A program made the translations under genes and the position numbers. Below are positions 46,261 to 58,839 of a stretch of DNA of 64,000 bases, one piece after another. This DNA is from Planobispora longispora (GTDB lineage: Bacteria; Actinomycetota; Actinomycetes; Streptosporangiales; Streptosporangiaceae): the NCBI RefSeq assembly GCF_016863135.1, contig NZ_BOOH01000004.1, positions 1 to 64,000 on the forward strand, in the 5' to 3' direction. Positions within the stretch are counted from its first letter, which is position 1. Each line of letters starts with the position of its first letter. The notes below the pieces were generated by a model. That model did no database searches. It was given only the letters and a program-made list of their open reading frames with translations, and was not told the origin of the DNA.

Positions 46261-46298
46261 CGGGGACCTGCGCCCGTCGGGTGAGGCGCAGGTCCCCG
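46261..46298. terminator. Terminator hairpin between tRNA and pyk
   Basis: Perfect 14-bp inverted repeat CGGGGACCTGCGCC/GGCGCAGGTCCCCG with a 10-nt loop, 42 bp past the pyk stop; it may serve both strands. Confidence 0.75.
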
Positions 46299-46340
46299 GT
46301 CGTCTCGCGCGGCCGTCCCCGGGAAGGCCGCATCCGCCGG

Positions 46341-47771
46341 TCAGACGGGATGGGCGACGGCCGAGCCGATGGTGTGGACGCGCAGGGCGTTGGTGGAGCC
46401 GGCGGTGCCGGGCGGGGAGCCGGCCACGATGACGACCTTGTCGCCCTTCTCCAGGCGGGCGTGGGCCAGGAGGGCGGCCTCGACCTGGCGGACCATGTCG
46501 TCGGTGTGGTGGACGAAGGGGACCTCGAAGGTCTCCACTCCCCAGGTGAGGGCGAGCTGGCCGCGGACGTGGGGCGCGGAGGTGAAGGCGAGCAGCGGGA
46601 TGGGCGAGCGGTAGCGGGCCAGGCGGCGCGCGGTCTCACCGGACATGGTGAAGGCGACGAGGGCCTTGGCCCCGACGATGGCGCCGACCTCGGCGGCGGC
46701 GCGGGCGATGGCGCCGCCGGTGGTCTCGGGGCGCCGGTCGAGGCTGTGGGTGGCCTCCAGGACGGAGTGCTCGGCGGAGGTGGCGATGCGGCTCATGGTG
46801 GCGACGGACTCGATGGGATAGGTGCCGACGGAGGTCTCGCCGGAGAGCATGACGGCGTCGGCGCCGTCCATGACGGCGTAGGCGACGTCGGAGGCCTCGG
46901 CGCGGGTGGGCCGGGGGGCGCTCATCATGGAGTCGAGCATCTGGGTGGCGACGATGACGGGGCGGGCCTTCTCACGGCAGAGCTCGATGGCGCGCCGCTG
47001 GACGACCGGGACCTCTTCGAGGGGGAGCTCGACGCCGAGGTCGCCGCGGGCGACCATGATGCCGTCGAAGGCCTCGATGATCTCGGGGAGGCGCTCGACG
47101 GCCTGCGGCTTCTCGATCTTGGCGAGCAGGGGGAGGCGGACGCCCTCCTGCTCCATGATGTTGCGGACGACGTCGGCGTCGGAGGGACGGCGGACGAAGG
47201 ACAGGGCGATGAGGTCGAAGCCGGTGCGCAGGGCCCAGCGGAGGTCGGCCTCGTCCTTGTCGGTGAGGGCCGGGGCGCTGACGTTGACGCCGGGCAGGTT
47301 GAGGCCCTTGTTGTCGGAGATCATGCCGCCGATGACGACGCGGGTGGTGACGCGGGGACCGTCGACCCTGGTGACCTCGAGGTGGACGCGGCCGTCGTCG
47401 ACGAGGATGCTGTCGCCGGGGCGGACGTCCTTGGGGAGGCCGAGGTAGGTGGTGGAGACCTGCTCGCGGTCGCCGGGGACCCCTTCGGTGGTGATGGTGA
47501 AGACGTCGCCGAAGCCGAGGCGGACGGGACCCTCCTCGAACTTGCCGACACGGATCTTGGGGCCCTGCAGGTCGGCGAGGACGCCTACGCCGCGGCCGAG
47601 GTCGGCGGCCGCCTCCTTCAGCCTGTCGTAGACCTCTTTGTGCAGCTCGTGGCTGCCGTGGCTGAGGTTGAAACGGGCCACGTCCATGCCTGCGGCGATG
47701 AGTTCGCGGAGGCGTTCGAGTGAGGAGGTGGCAGGGCCGAGAGTGCAGACGATTTTCGCGCGACGAGTCAC
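46341..47771 (-). CDS. pyk: Pyruvate kinase
   Basis: Pyruvate kinase converts phosphoenolpyruvate and ADP to pyruvate and ATP in glycolysis. The 476 residues begin VTRRAKIVCTLGPA and contain LPLLAKIEKPQAVERLPEI (catalytic Lys) and MVARGDLGVELP, typical of bacterial class II enzymes. GTG 47771 is chosen because TAGGGT lies 7 nt upstream; an open frame continues to 47819 without support. Length is normal for actinobacteria. Confidence 0.97.
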   Translation of the reverse strand: MTRRAKIVCTLGPATSSLERLRELIAAGMDVARFNLSHGSHELHKEVYDRLKEAAADLGRGVGVLADLQGPKIRVGKFEEGPVRLGFGDVFTITTEGVPGDREQVSTTYLGLPKDVRPGDSILVDDGRVHLEVTRVDGPRVTTRVVIGGMISDNKGLNLPGVNVSAPALTDKDEADLRWALRTGFDLIALSFVRRPSDADVVRNIMEQEGVRLPLLAKIEKPQAVERLPEIIEAFDGIMVARGDLGVELPLEEVPVVQRRAIELCREKARPVIVATQMLDSMMSAPRPTRAEASDVAYAVMDGADAVMLSGETSVGTYPIESVATMSRIATSAEHSVLEATHSLDRRPETTGGAIARAAAEVGAIVGAKALVAFTMSGETARRLARYRSPIPLLAFTSAPHVRGQLALTWGVETFEVPFVHHTDDMVRQVEAALLAHARLEKGDKVVIVAGSPPGTAGSTNALRVHTIGSAVAHPV

Positions 47772-47778
47772 GGGTCCC

Positions 47779-47784
47779 ACCCTA
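47779..47784 (-). promoter_or_regulatory. -10 element of pyk, leaderless
   Basis: TAGGGT on the minus strand, 7 nt before the pyk GTG, with no Shine-Dalgarno. Confidence 0.5.
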
Positions 47785-47849
47785 ATTGGTACAGACCACT
47801 TGGGAGTGACGGGGGTCATATCGCCGATGAAAAACTCGGTGACGTAACG

Positions 47850-48233
47850 CTACTCCTGGTTGACGTGGGGTGGCGAATCGGCCCCCCGTTTCATGCGGAA
47901 GTAACCGATCCAGGAGATCAGCACGAGGGCGGCGACGGCGAGGCGGGCCAGATTCGTGTGTTCCTCCGGGTAGATCACTCCTTCGACGTAGTGGTCGATG
48001 AACCCGCTGGAGGGCAGCCCTTCCTGTCCGGCGTTGCGGCGCCCCCAGTCCTCGACGACGGTCAGGGGGCATTCCACCCCGGTGACGACGGACAGGACGC
48101 CCCAGGCGGCGACGGCGAGGTGGGCCGCGATGAGGCGGGGCCAGCGCCAGGAGAGGAAGCCGCCGACGGCCATGAAGACGAGGAAGAGGAAGTGCACGAC
48201 CATCGCCGCTTCCCCGATGAGGCGGTACGTCAT
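47850..48233 (-). CDS. DUF2784 membrane protein
   Basis: The 127-residue protein has three to four membrane helices and conserved-looking motifs VVHFLFLVFMAVGGFLSWRW, CPLTVVEDWGR and SSGFIDHYVEGVIYPE, all typical of DUF2784. The function is unknown. It lies between pyk and the subtilase, same strand, as a separate gene. Confidence 0.88.
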   Translation of the reverse strand: MTYRLIGEAAMVVHFLFLVFMAVGGFLSWRWPRLIAAHLAVAAWGVLSVVTGVECPLTVVEDWGRRNAGQEGLPSSGFIDHYVEGVIYPEEHTNLARLAVAALVLISWIGYFRMKRGADSPPHVNQE

Positions 48234-48372
48234 GTCTCCACGCTAGGCAGCGGGGGGCGGCTGCGGTATCCGTACTCCTACTCAGGTCGCGGATCTCGTC
48301 CCTGGCGCGCCGGGCTCTTCCGGCCGGGCCGCCCCGCCGGGGGCCGAGCCGTATGCCGGAGGGGCCGGGACG

Positions 48373-50067
<1,695 letters not shown>

Positions 50068-50189
50068 CGACTCTCCCCCCGTGGAACCAAGGAGCAGCAT
50101 CTTTCAGCCATACAGCCGACAAAGCAACTTGAGTACTGCCTGATCAGATACTTCCGGCATAAGACGACATGGGCACTTAGTACGGCGAA

Positions 50190-50237
50190 AGCCCGTTCCA
50201 CCCCCTCACCGGGCGGGCGGAGAGGGCGGAACGGGCT
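50190..50237 (-). terminator. Terminator of gltBD
   Basis: AGCCCGTTCC/GGAACGGGCT encloses CCCTC/GAGGG, and the minus strand then reads TTTCG. It lies 74 bp past the gltD stop. Confidence 0.75.
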
Positions 50238-50310
50238 GCGAGGCCGGTGACCCGCCCGCCGGAACCGTGACCGGACCGGCGGGGCGGGGCGGACGGGAAC
50301 CCCGCTGATC

Positions 50311-51789
50311 TCAGACCAGCGGGCGGGCGGTCGGCGGGATCGCGACCGGAAGGGCGGTCTCGCCGGACAGGTAGCGGTCGGCGGCCGCCGCGGCCGAGCG
50401 GCCCTCGGCGATCGCCCAGACGATCAGGGACTGGCCGCGGCCCATGTCGCCGGCGACGAAGACGCCCTCCACCTTCGACTGGTAGTCCCTGTCCCGGGCG
50501 ACGTTGCCGCGGGCGTCGTAGAAGTCCTCGCCGCCCTCGGCCGCCAGGTCGGACAGGAGCGCGCCCTTCTCCGGGCCGATGAAGCCCATGGAGAGGGTGA
50601 CCAGCTCGGCCGGGATCTCCCGCTCGGTGCCCGGGATCGGCTTGAAGCCGCTCTGCGGGCCCTCGACCTCGACCAGGCGCAGCGCCCGGACGTTGCCGTC
50701 GGCGTCGCCGACGAACTCGGTGGTCGAGACCGCGTAGACCCGGTCGCCGCCGCCGTCGGCCAGCTCCTCGTGGGCGCTCTCCATCTTGAACAGGATGGGG
50801 AACGTGGGCCACGGCTGGCTGCCGGGGCGGCCGGCCGGGGGCTGCGGCATGATCTCCAGCTGGGTCACCGAGGCGGCGCCCTGGCGGATGGCGGTGCCGA
50901 TGCAGTCGGCGCCGGTGTCGCCGCCGCCGATCACGACCACGTGCTTGCCCTCGGCCGAGATCGGGGACTCGGCGAAGTCGCCCTCCTGGACCTTGTTGGC
51001 CGGCGGGAGGTACTCCATCGCCTGGTAGACGCCCTTCAGGTCGCGCCCGGCGACGGGCAGGTCCCGCCACTGGGTCGCGCCGCCGGCGAGCACGACCGCG
51101 TCGAACTCCTCGCGGAGCCGGGCGGCGGTGACGTCCACGCCGACGTCGACGCCGGTGCGGAACTCGGTGCCCTCGGCCCGCATCTGCTCCAGGCGGCGGT
51201 CGATGTGCCGCTTCTCCATCTTGAACTCGGGGATGCCGTAGCGGAGCAGGCCGCCGATGCGGTCGGCCCGCTCGAACACCACCACGTCGTGCCCGGCGCG
51301 GGTGAGCTGCTGGGCGGCGGCCAGGCCCGCGGGGCCGGAGCCGACGACGGCGACGCGCTTGCCGGTCCTGACCGCGGGGATCTGCGGGGCGACCCAGCCC
51401 TCGTCGAAGGCGCGGTCGATGATCTCGACCTCGACCCGCTTGATGGCGACCGGGTCGGAGTTGATGCCGAGGACGCACGCCGCCTCACACGGAGCCGGGC
51501 ACAGGCGGCCGGTGAACTCCGGGAAGTTGTTGGTGGCGTGCAGCCGCTCGATGGCCTCGCGCCAGTCGTCGCGGTAGACGAGGTCGTTCCACTCGGGGAT
51601 GAGGTTCCCCAGCGGGCAGCCGTTGTGGCAGAACGGGATGCCGCAGTCCATGCAGCGGGACGCCTGCTTGGTCAGCTTCTCGGCGGGGAAGTCCTGGTAG
51701 ACCTCCCGCCAGTCGCGGATGCGCACGTCCACCGGGCGGCGCGCCGGCAGCTCGCGCCCGTGGTTCAGGAAACCCTTCGGGTCAGCCAT
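50311..51789 (-). CDS. gltD: Glutamate synthase small subunit
   Basis: GltD passes NADPH electrons to GltB in making glutamate from glutamine and 2-oxoglutarate. The 492 residues carry N-terminal iron-sulfur Cys ([17 protein letters not shown], about 42-58), FAD-binding [17 protein letters not shown] near 148 and NAD(P)-binding [16 protein letters not shown] near 290. ATG 51789 is 65 bp after gltB, so the two are cotranscribed. Confidence 0.97.
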   Translation of the reverse strand: MADPKGFLNHGRELPARRPVDVRIRDWREVYQDFPAEKLTKQASRCMDCGIPFCHNGCPLGNLIPEWNDLVYRDDWREAIERLHATNNFPEFTGRLCPAPCEAACVLGINSDPVAIKRVEVEIIDRAFDEGWVAPQIPAVRTGKRVAVVGSGPAGLAAAQQLTRAGHDVVVFERADRIGGLLRYGIPEFKMEKRHIDRRLEQMRAEGTEFRTGVDVGVDVTAARLREEFDAVVLAGGATQWRDLPVAGRDLKGVYQAMEYLPPANKVQEGDFAESPISAEGKHVVVIGGGDTGADCIGTAIRQGAASVTQLEIMPQPPAGRPGSQPWPTFPILFKMESAHEELADGGGDRVYAVSTTEFVGDADGNVRALRLVEVEGPQSGFKPIPGTEREIPAELVTLSMGFIGPEKGALLSDLAAEGGEDFYDARGNVARDRDYQSKVEGVFVAGDMGRGQSLIVWAIAEGRSAAAAADRYLSGETALPVAIPPTARPLV

Positions 51790-51854
51790 CGGTGTTACCT
51801 CCCCTTATCCCTGGAATCCAGCACAGTCGGTCATCATGACCCTTCTCACGGCCC

Positions 51855-54800
51855 TCACCCCTGAACCGCGGCGGTCATGACCGCCTCGTCGATGTCCCTG
51901 CCCTCGAGGCGCGCGGCCTCGGCGGCGAGCAGGACCCGCTTGTAGTCGGTCGGCATGATCTTGCTGAAGCGCGCCGGGTCCCAGTCGGCGAGCAGCTCCT
52001 TGGCGACCGTGGAGCCGGTCTCGGCCAGGTGCTTCTCGACGATCTCCCGGAGCTCGTCGGCGTCGGCCTCGCCGACGGCTTCGATCTCGACCATCTCGCG
52101 GTTGACGCGGGCGGGGTCGAGGTCGAGCAGGTAGGCGACGCCTCCGGACATGCCGGCCGCGAAGTTGCGGCCGGTGGGGCCGAGGACGACGACCTTGCCG
52201 CCGGTCATGTACTCGCAGCCGTGGTCGCCGACGCCCTCGACGACGGCGGTGGCGCCGGAGTTGCGGACGCAGAAGCGCTCGCCCATGACGCCGCGGACGA
52301 ACACCTCGCCGGAGGTGGCGCCGTACAGGGCGACGTTGCCGGCGATGATGTGGCCGTCGAGGGGGGCCGCGTCGTGCGGCTGGACGGTGATCCGGCCGCC
52401 GGACAGGCCCTTGCCGAGGTAGTCGTTGGCGTCGCCGGTCAGGCGGAGCGTGATGCCCTTGGGCACGAAGGCGCCGAAGGAGTTGCCCGCCGAGCCGGTG
52501 AAGCGGATGTCGATGGTGTTGTCGGGCAGGCCGGCGCCGCCGTACCGCTTGGTCACCTCGTGGCCGAGCATGGTGCCGACCGTGCGGTTGACGTTGCGGA
52601 TGGGCAGTTCCAGGGTGACCCGGCGGCCCTCGTTGAGGGCGCCCTCGGCGAGCTGGATCAGGGTGTTGTCCAGCGCCGCGGCCAGGCCGTGGTCCTGCTC
52701 GACCGTACGGCGCAGCGCGGTGCCCTCGGGCAGCTCCGGCCGGTGCAGGATGGGCGACAGGTCGAGACCCGCGGCCTTCCAGTGGTCCTCGGCCGAGGCG
52801 GTGTCGAGCAGCTCGACGTGGCCGATGGCCTCGTCCAGGGAGCGGAAGCCGAGCGCGGCGAGATACTCGCGGACCTCCTCGGCGATGAACTCGAAGAAGT
52901 TGACCACGAACTCCGGCTTGCCGGTGAAGCGCTTGCGCAGCTCGGGGTTCTGGGTGGCGACTCCGACCGGGCAGGTGTCCAGGTGGCACACGCGCATCAT
53001 GACGCAGCCGGAGACGACCAGCGGGGCGGTGGCGAAGCCGTACTCCTCGGCGCCGAGCAGGGCGGCGATGACGACGTCGCGGCCGGTCTTGAGCTGGCCG
53101 TCGACCTGGACGACGATGCGGTCGCGCAGGCCGTTGAGCAGCAGCGTCTGCTGGGTCTCGGCCAGGCCGAGCTCCCAGGGGGCGCCGGCGTGCTTGAGGG
53201 AGGTCAGCGGGGAGGCGCCGGTGCCGCCGTCGTGTCCGGAGATGAGCACGACGTCGGCGTGGGCCTTGCTGACGCCCGCCGCGACCGTGCCGACGCCGAC
53301 CTCGGCCACGAGCTTGACGTGCACGCGGGAGGCGGGGTTGGCGTTCTTCAGGTCGTGGATGAGCTGGGCGAGGTCCTCGATGGAGTAGATGTCGTGGTGC
53401 GGCGGCGGCGAGATGAGGCCGACGCCGGGGGTGGAGTGCCGGGTCTTGGCGACCCACGGGTAGACCTTGTGGCCGGGCAGCTGGCCGCCCTCGCCGGGCT
53501 TGGCGCCCTGGGCCATCTTGATCTGCAGGTCGTCGGCGTTGACGAGGTACTCGCTGGTGACGCCGAAGCGGCCGGAGGCGACCTGCTTGATGGCGGAGCG
53601 GCGGGCCGGGTCGTAGAGGCGCTCGGGGTCCTCGCCGCCCTCGCCGGTGTTGGACTTGCCGCCCAGCCGGTTCATGGCGATCGCGAGGGTCTCGTGGGCC
53701 TCCTGGGAGATGGAGCCGTAGGACATGGCTCCGGTGGAGAACCGCTTGACGATCTCGCTGACCGGCTCGACCTCGTCGATCGGGACCGGCGGGCGCTCGC
53801 CGTCGCGCAGGCGGAACAGGCCGCGCAGCGTCATGAGCTTCTCCGCCTGGGAGTCCACGAGGTTCGTGTACTCCTTGAAGATCTCGTAGCGGCGGGTGCG
53901 GGTGGCGTGCTGGAGCTTGAAGACCGTCTCGGGGTTGAACAGGTGCGGCTCGCCCTCGCGGCGCCACTGGTACTCGCCGCCGACCTCCAGGCGGCGGTGG
54001 GCCCGGGAGCCGGCCACGCGCGGGTAGGCGCGGCGGTGCCGCTCGGCGGTCTCGCGCGCCAGGACGTCGAAGTCGACGCCGCCCAGGCGGGAGGTGGTCC
54101 CGGCGAAGCAGGTGTCGATGACCTGCTGGCCGAGTCCGAGCGCCTCGAAGATCTGCGCGCCGGTGTAGGAGGCGACGGTGGACACGCCCATCTTGGACAT
54201 GACCTTCAGGACGCCCTTGCCGTACGCCTTGATGAGGTTGCGCACGGCCTTGTGCCGGTCGACGGCGAGGGCGCCGGAGTCGACGAGGTCCTCGACGGTC
54301 TCGATCGCGAGGTAGGGGTTGACCGCGCCGGCGCCGTAGCCGACGAGCAGGGCCATGTGGTGGCACTCGCGGGCGTCGCCGGTCTCGATGACCAGGCCGA
54401 CGCGGGTGCGGGTCTTCTCGGCGATGAGGTGGTGGTGGACCGCGCCGGTGAGCATCAGCGACGGGATGGGGGCGAGCGTCTCGGAGGAGCCGCGGTCGGA
54501 CAGCACGATGATGCGCGCGCCGTCGCGGATGGCCTGGGAGACCTCGGCCCGGATCTCCTCCAGGCGGCGGAGCAGGGCCTCGCCGCCGCCCTCGACCTCG
54601 TACAGGCCGGAGACGACGTGCGGCTGGAAGCCGGGGAGGGCGCCCTCGTCGTTGATGTGGATGATCTTGGCGAGCTCGTCGTTGTCGATCACCGGGTACG
54701 GCAGGACCAGCTGGCGGCAGGAGGCCGGGCCCGGGTCGAGCAGGTTGCCCTCGGGGCCCAGGGTGCTGGCCAGGGAGGTGACGAGCTCCTCGCGGATGGC

Positions 54801-56387
54801 GTCCAGCGGCGGGTTGGTGACCTGCGCGAACAGCTGGCTGAAGTAGTCGAACAGCAGCCGGGGCTTCTCGCTGAGCACGGCGACGGGGGTGTCGGTGCCC
54901 ATCGAGCCGATCGGCTCGATGCCGGTCTTCGCCATCGGGCTGAGGATGACGCGCAGCTCCTCCTCGGTGTAGCCGAAGGTCTGCTGCCGCTTGACGAGCG
55001 CCTCGCGGGTGTCGCCCTCGACTCCGTCGGGCTGCACGCCGCGGGTGCGGGCGGGCAGTTCCTCGAAGCGGACCAGGCCGGCGTGGAGCCACTCCTCGTA
55101 GGGGAGTTCGGCGGCGAGCTCGGACTTGATCTCGTCGTCCTCGATGATCTTGCCGCGGGCGGTGTCGATCAGGAACATCCGGCCGGGCTGCAGGCGGCCC
55201 TTGCGGACCACGCGCTCGGGGGCGATGTCGAGGACGCCGGCCTCGGAGCCGAGGACCACGAGACCGTCGTCGGTGACCCAGAAGCGGCCCGGGCGCAGGC
55301 CGTTGCGGTCGAGGACGGCGCCGACGAGGGTGCCGTCGGAGAAGCTGATCGAGGCGGGGCCGTCCCAGGCCTCCATCAGGGAGGCGTGGAACTCGTAGAA
55401 GGCCCGCCGGGCGGGGTCCATCTCGGTGTGGTTCTCCCACGCCTCGGGGATCATCATCAGCACGGCGTGCGGCAGCGAGCGGCCGGCGAGGTGGAGCAGC
55501 TCCAGCGCCTCGTCGAAGGAGCCGGTGTCGGAGCTGTCGGGGTTGCAGATCGGGAACAGGCGCGACAGGTCGCCGGGGATGTTCGCGGTCGCCAGCATGG
55601 CCTCGCGGGCGCGCATCCAGTTGCGGTTGCCCTTGACCGTGTTGATCTCACCGTTGTGGGCGATGTAGCGGTACGGGTGCGCCAGCGGCCACGACGGGAA
55701 GGTGTTGGTGGAGAAGCGCGAGTGGACCAGCGCGATCGCGGTCTCGTAGCGCTCGTCGCTCAGGTCGGGGAAGAACGGCTCGACCTGGCCGGGGGTGAGC
55801 ATGCCCTTGTAGACGATCGTCCGGGACGACAGCGAGGGGAAGTAGACGTCCGCCTCGTGCTCGGCGCGCTTGCGCAGGCAGAAGGCCAGCCGGTCCAGCT
55901 CCAGGCCGGACTCGCCGCCCGGGGAGGAGACGAACAGCTGGCGGAAGAACGGCATCACGGCGCGGGCGCTCGGGCCGGGCAGCTCCCGGGTGACCGGGAC
56001 GTCGCGCCAGCCGAGGACGGTCAGGCCCTCTTCGGCGGCGATGCCCTCGATCAGCCGCTCGGCGGAGGCGCGGGCCTGCGGGTCGGCCGGCAGGAAGGCC
56101 GCGCCGGCGGCGTAGCGGCCGGCCGCGGGCAGCTCGAAGGGCACGACCGCGCGGAGGAGGCCGTCGGGGATCTGCGTGAGGATCCCGGCGCCGTCGCCGG
56201 TGTCCGGTTCACTACCCTGGGCCCCCCGGTGGTCAAGGTTGCACAGCGCCGTCAGGGCCTTCGTGACGATGTCGTGGCTGCGTCGTCCGGCCACGTCCGC
56301 GACCATGGCGACACCGCAGGCGTCATGCTCGTGCGAAGGGTGGTACAGGCCCTGGGGCTCGGGAAAGCCGAGGCGGGCAGCAGGCAT
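51855..56387 (-). CDS. gltB: Glutamate synthase large subunit
   Basis: The 1510-residue GltB starts with a short propeptide before catalytic Cys24 ([10 protein letters not shown]) of the class II amidotransferase domain, then the central and FMN-binding synthase domains with the 3Fe-4S motif [15 protein letters not shown] (about 1145), and the C-terminal beta-helix (GXXGXXXG-type repeats, e.g. GGRITVQ). ATG 56387 has GGGAGG 6 nt upstream. A GlnR-like box lies about 140 bp before it. It is central to nitrogen assimilation. Confidence 0.98.
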   Translation of the reverse strand: MPAARLGFPEPQGLYHPSHEHDACGVAMVADVAGRRSHDIVTKALTALCNLDHRGAQGSEPDTGDGAGILTQIPDGLLRAVVPFELPAAGRYAAGAAFLPADPQARASAERLIEGIAAEEGLTVLGWRDVPVTRELPGPSARAVMPFFRQLFVSSPGGESGLELDRLAFCLRKRAEHEADVYFPSLSSRTIVYKGMLTPGQVEPFFPDLSDERYETAIALVHSRFSTNTFPSWPLAHPYRYIAHNGEINTVKGNRNWMRAREAMLATANIPGDLSRLFPICNPDSSDTGSFDEALELLHLAGRSLPHAVLMMIPEAWENHTEMDPARRAFYEFHASLMEAWDGPASISFSDGTLVGAVLDRNGLRPGRFWVTDDGLVVLGSEAGVLDIAPERVVRKGRLQPGRMFLIDTARGKIIEDDEIKSELAAELPYEEWLHAGLVRFEELPARTRGVQPDGVEGDTREALVKRQQTFGYTEEELRVILSPMAKTGIEPIGSMGTDTPVAVLSEKPRLLFDYFSQLFAQVTNPPLDAIREELVTSLASTLGPEGNLLDPGPASCRQLVLPYPVIDNDELAKIIHINDEGALPGFQPHVVSGLYEVEGGGEALLRRLEEIRAEVSQAIRDGARIIVLSDRGSSETLAPIPSLMLTGAVHHHLIAEKTRTRVGLVIETGDARECHHMALLVGYGAGAVNPYLAIETVEDLVDSGALAVDRHKAVRNLIKAYGKGVLKVMSKMGVSTVASYTGAQIFEALGLGQQVIDTCFAGTTSRLGGVDFDVLARETAERHRRAYPRVAGSRAHRRLEVGGEYQWRREGEPHLFNPETVFKLQHATRTRRYEIFKEYTNLVDSQAEKLMTLRGLFRLRDGERPPVPIDEVEPVSEIVKRFSTGAMSYGSISQEAHETLAIAMNRLGGKSNTGEGGEDPERLYDPARRSAIKQVASGRFGVTSEYLVNADDLQIKMAQGAKPGEGGQLPGHKVYPWVAKTRHSTPGVGLISPPPHHDIYSIEDLAQLIHDLKNANPASRVHVKLVAEVGVGTVAAGVSKAHADVVLISGHDGGTGASPLTSLKHAGAPWELGLAETQQTLLLNGLRDRIVVQVDGQLKTGRDVVIAALLGAEEYGFATAPLVVSGCVMMRVCHLDTCPVGVATQNPELRKRFTGKPEFVVNFFEFIAEEVREYLAALGFRSLDEAIGHVELLDTASAEDHWKAAGLDLSPILHRPELPEGTALRRTVEQDHGLAAALDNTLIQLAEGALNEGRRVTLELPIRNVNRTVGTMLGHEVTKRYGGAGLPDNTIDIRFTGSAGNSFGAFVPKGITLRLTGDANDYLGKGLSGGRITVQPHDAAPLDGHIIAGNVALYGATSGEVFVRGVMGERFCVRNSGATAVVEGVGDHGCEYMTGGKVVVLGPTGRNFAAGMSGGVAYLLDLDPARVNREMVEIEAVGEADADELREIVEKHLAETGSTVAKELLADWDPARFSKIMPTDYKRVLLAAEAARLEGRDIDEAVMTAAVQG

Positions 56388-56526
56388 TGAATCCCTCCCG
56401 TCGTCTTCTTCTGCTTCGTCTGGACAAGCAAAGGGACGACGTTGGCCCTGCTGCGTGGTGTGTAGACATTACCGTACCCTGCCGGAAACCTGCCTACCCG
56501 GCCCTTACGAAGGCGATTTGGTGCGA

Positions 56527-56542
56527 GTTTCACCCATTTCAC
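56527..56542 (-). promoter_or_regulatory. Candidate GlnR box upstream of gltB
   Basis: The minus strand reads GTGAA, six bases, then GAAAC, one mismatch from the GlnR half-box pattern GTnAC-n6-GAAAC, about 140 bp before the gltB start. The second half-box is not clear. Confidence 0.4.
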
Positions 56543-56717
56543 CAACCAGCCGGAGAAGCATGTTATTCCAGCTCATAGCAGCTGGCCATACCGTTTCCCC
56601 CTTATAGACGTCTTCCTCCCCTGCCGGGCACGGGGGTCTTCTCCCCGTCTTGACAGGCGCGCGGCCCGCGGGTGAAGGGAGGCGTCCGCCGGTCGCCGCC
56701 GCCGCACCGCTCTCCCT

Positions 56718-56723
56718 TAGGGT
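56718..56723 (+). promoter_or_regulatory. -10 element of the BpsA-like gene, leaderless
   Basis: TAGGGT ends 6 nt before GTG 56730, with no Shine-Dalgarno. Confidence 0.45.
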
Positions 56724-56729
56724 TGGGCC

Positions 56730-58406
56730 GTGAACGGGATCGAGGAGCTGCTGGAACGGGCCGGGGTGGACGGCAGGCGGCTGCGGGTGGCGCTGGCCCT
56801 GCTGGGCGAGGGGCGCTGGTGGACGCTGGCCGACCTGGTCCGTGAGACCGCGACGTCGCGGCGGGCCGTGGAGGCGCTGCTCCGGGTGGTCGAGCTGGAG
56901 CGTTCCGGCGACCGGTTCCGGCTCCGCGCCCCGCTGACCGGCCGGACGGGACCGGCCGGGTCAGCCGGGTCGGCCGGGTCGGCCGCGGCGAACGGAGCGG
57001 CCGGGGCGGCGGATCCGGCCGGTCCGGCCTCTCTCGCGGACCCGGCCGATCTCGCGGCTCTGGACGCCGCCGGGGCCCGGGGCCCGGCCGACCCGGTGGC
57101 GCACCTGCTCCCCCGGCACGCCGGGATCCTCGCCCGGATGGAGGAGATGGTCGCCAAGGCACCCCGCGGCCGCCAGGCGCTGGACCACGTGGCCGCGACC
57201 GCCGAGACCGTGGTCCGGCGGGCCCTGCTGATGGAGACCCGGTTCTGGCTGCCCGGGGCCCGGCTGCTGTGCGTGGGCGACCACGACCTGACCTCGCTGG
57301 CGACGGCGATGCTGCAGCCGCGCGCCGAGGTGGCCGTGGTGGACATCGACGAGCGCATCCTCGCCTACATCGCCGAGCAGGCCGACCGGCTCGGGCTGAA
57401 CGTCCGCACCCGCTGGGCCGACCTGCGCCTGGGACTGCCCGCCTCGGTCCACGGCTGGGCCGACCTGGCGATCACCGACCCGCCGTACACGCCGGAGGGG
57501 GTGGGCCTGTTCACCGCCCGCGCGGTGGAGGGACTCGGGGACCGCGAGCGGGGCCGGATCCTGCTGGCGTACGGCGCCGGCGAGCACACCCCGGCGCTGG
57601 CGCTGAAGGTCCAGCACGCGCTGTCGGCGCTCAACCTCGTCAGCGAGGCGATCTACCCGGACTTCAACCGCTACCACGGAGCCGAGGCCATCGGCTCCGC
57701 CGCCGACCTCTACGTCCTGCGCCCCACCACCAAGACCTGGCCCGCCGTCGCCGCCCGCGTGGACGCCCTCAGCACCGCCATCTACACCCACGGCCCCCAG
57801 TCCGTCGAGTCCCGCCCCGCCGCCTCCGCCGCGGCGGACGGGATCGGGGCCGGGGACGGGTTCACCCCGGCGGTGCTGGTGGGCGAGTGGCCGCGGGAGA
57901 CGCTGCCCAAGACGCCCCGGGCGCGCCTGGCGACCTGGCTCGCCAAGCCGTACGCCAGCGACCCGGCCGAGGTCGCGATCTCCGTGCCGGCCGGCCTGGA
58001 GGCCGCGCTCCCCCGGCTGCTCCTGGCCACCCGGGCCGCCCGCGTCCGGGCGGTCCTGGCCGCGCCGCCCGCGGATCTCCCCTTCGCGCTGCTCTCCCCC
58101 GTCTACGAGCTGTCCTGCGACGGCCCGGTGGTCCATGCCGTACGGCGCCCGCTCCCGGAGACGGACGAGGGGCGGGTCCTGCGCCGCATCCTCGACAACG
58201 CCCACGGCAAGCTCGCCAACACCTGGCGCGAGGCCCTCATCAGGGCCCGGGGTGATCTGACGAAGAAGCAGGCCAGGGCGGTCGTCGCGGAGGCCGCCCC
58301 CTGGTGCGGGGACGTCACCGTGCTGGAGCTGCCCGCCCACCGGCTGGCGGAGCTCGCCGCCGCGGTGACGCGTTCCCTCCACGCCGCCGCCCCTGAAAGG
58401 GACTAA
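56730..58406 (+). CDS. BpsA-like aminopropyltransferase-family protein
   Basis: The 558-residue protein resembles N4-bis(aminopropyl)spermidine synthase (BpsA/DUF43) families: an N-terminal winged helix (1-70), an Ala/Gly/Asp-rich linker (about 75-115), a Rossmann methyltransferase-like core with LLCVGDHDLTSLATAML (about 180-196), DIDER and ITDPPYTPEG (about 250-259), then a large Ala/Arg-rich C-terminal half. Archaeal and thermophile BpsA makes branched polyamines; activity here is not shown. It could equally be a methyltransferase. GTG 56730 is leaderless type. Confidence 0.75.
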   Translation: MNGIEELLERAGVDGRRLRVALALLGEGRWWTLADLVRETATSRRAVEALLRVVELERSGDRFRLRAPLTGRTGPAGSAGSAGSAAANGAAGAADPAGPASLADPADLAALDAAGARGPADPVAHLLPRHAGILARMEEMVAKAPRGRQALDHVAATAETVVRRALLMETRFWLPGARLLCVGDHDLTSLATAMLQPRAEVAVVDIDERILAYIAEQADRLGLNVRTRWADLRLGLPASVHGWADLAITDPPYTPEGVGLFTARAVEGLGDRERGRILLAYGAGEHTPALALKVQHALSALNLVSEAIYPDFNRYHGAEAIGSAADLYVLRPTTKTWPAVAARVDALSTAIYTHGPQSVESRPAASAAADGIGAGDGFTPAVLVGEWPRETLPKTPRARLATWLAKPYASDPAEVAISVPAGLEAALPRLLLATRAARVRAVLAAPPADLPFALLSPVYELSCDGPVVHAVRRPLPETDEGRVLRRILDNAHGKLANTWREALIRARGDLTKKQARAVVAEAAPWCGDVTVLELPAHRLAELAAAVTRSLHAAAPERD

Positions 58407-58458
58407 TAGCGGCACATGTGGGCAAATACCCCACGGCCGTTCGGAAAGGGCGAGGGGT

Positions 58459-58839
58459 ATGCCGAACATCCTGGTCGTCGAGGACGACGACGACATCCGC
58501 GATCTGATCGTCTTGCAGCTGCTCCAGGACGGTCACCACGTGCGCGCGGCCGCGACCGGTCCGGAGGCGCTGGCCGCCGTCGAGCAGCAGCACCCGGATG
58601 TGATGGTGCTGGACTGGGTGCTGCCCTACCTGACCGGGCCGCAGATCTGCCGCCGGGTACGGGCGATGCCGCAGGGCGGGCGGGTCAAGGTGCTGATGCT
58701 GACCGTCCGCATCGCGGACGCCGACATGGCCGAGAGCCTGGCCGCGGGGGTGGACGCCTTCATGACCAAGCCCTTCGACATCCACGAGCTGCGGGCGCGC
58801 ATCATGGACCTGGCCCCGCAGGACAGCGGCGTGGGCTGA
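58459..58839 (+). CDS. Single-domain response regulator
   Basis: The 126-residue receiver-only protein has acidic EDDDD (8-12), phospho-Asp near 54 in MVLDWVLPYLTG, and Lys in MTKPFD near 105. It lacks an output domain, like CheY-type relays. It is convergent with the MASE1 kinase and overlaps its 3' end by 38 bp, which favours a functional pair, but phosphotransfer is inference. ATG 58459 has GAGG 3 nt upstream. Confidence 0.88.
   Translation: MPNILVVEDDDDIRDLIVLQLLQDGHHVRAAATGPEALAAVEQQHPDVMVLDWVLPYLTGPQICRRVRAMPQGGRVKVLMLTVRIADADMAESLAAGVDAFMTKPFDIHELRARIMDLAPQDSGVG

Larger units (their letters stand above)
56388..56729. other. gltB/BpsA-like divergent region
   Basis: This 342-bp gap holds the gltB leader with a GlnR-like box (56527-56542), a possible -10 TACGGT, and the leaderless-type -10 of the BpsA-like gene (56718-56723). 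No supported ORF; an open minus-strand frame from 56545 that runs into gltB has no coding features. Confidence 0.6.

Noticed and set aside
52029-56390. A very long open frame on the plus strand opposite gltB
   Set aside because: It is antisense to an unambiguous gltB and has the Val/Asp/Gly/Leu-rich composition expected of the complement of high-GC codons, with no domain or ribosome site.
56252-56545. A small leader gene overlapping the gltB start
   Set aside because: The frame shows no ribosome site, domain or codon-position bias separable from gltB.
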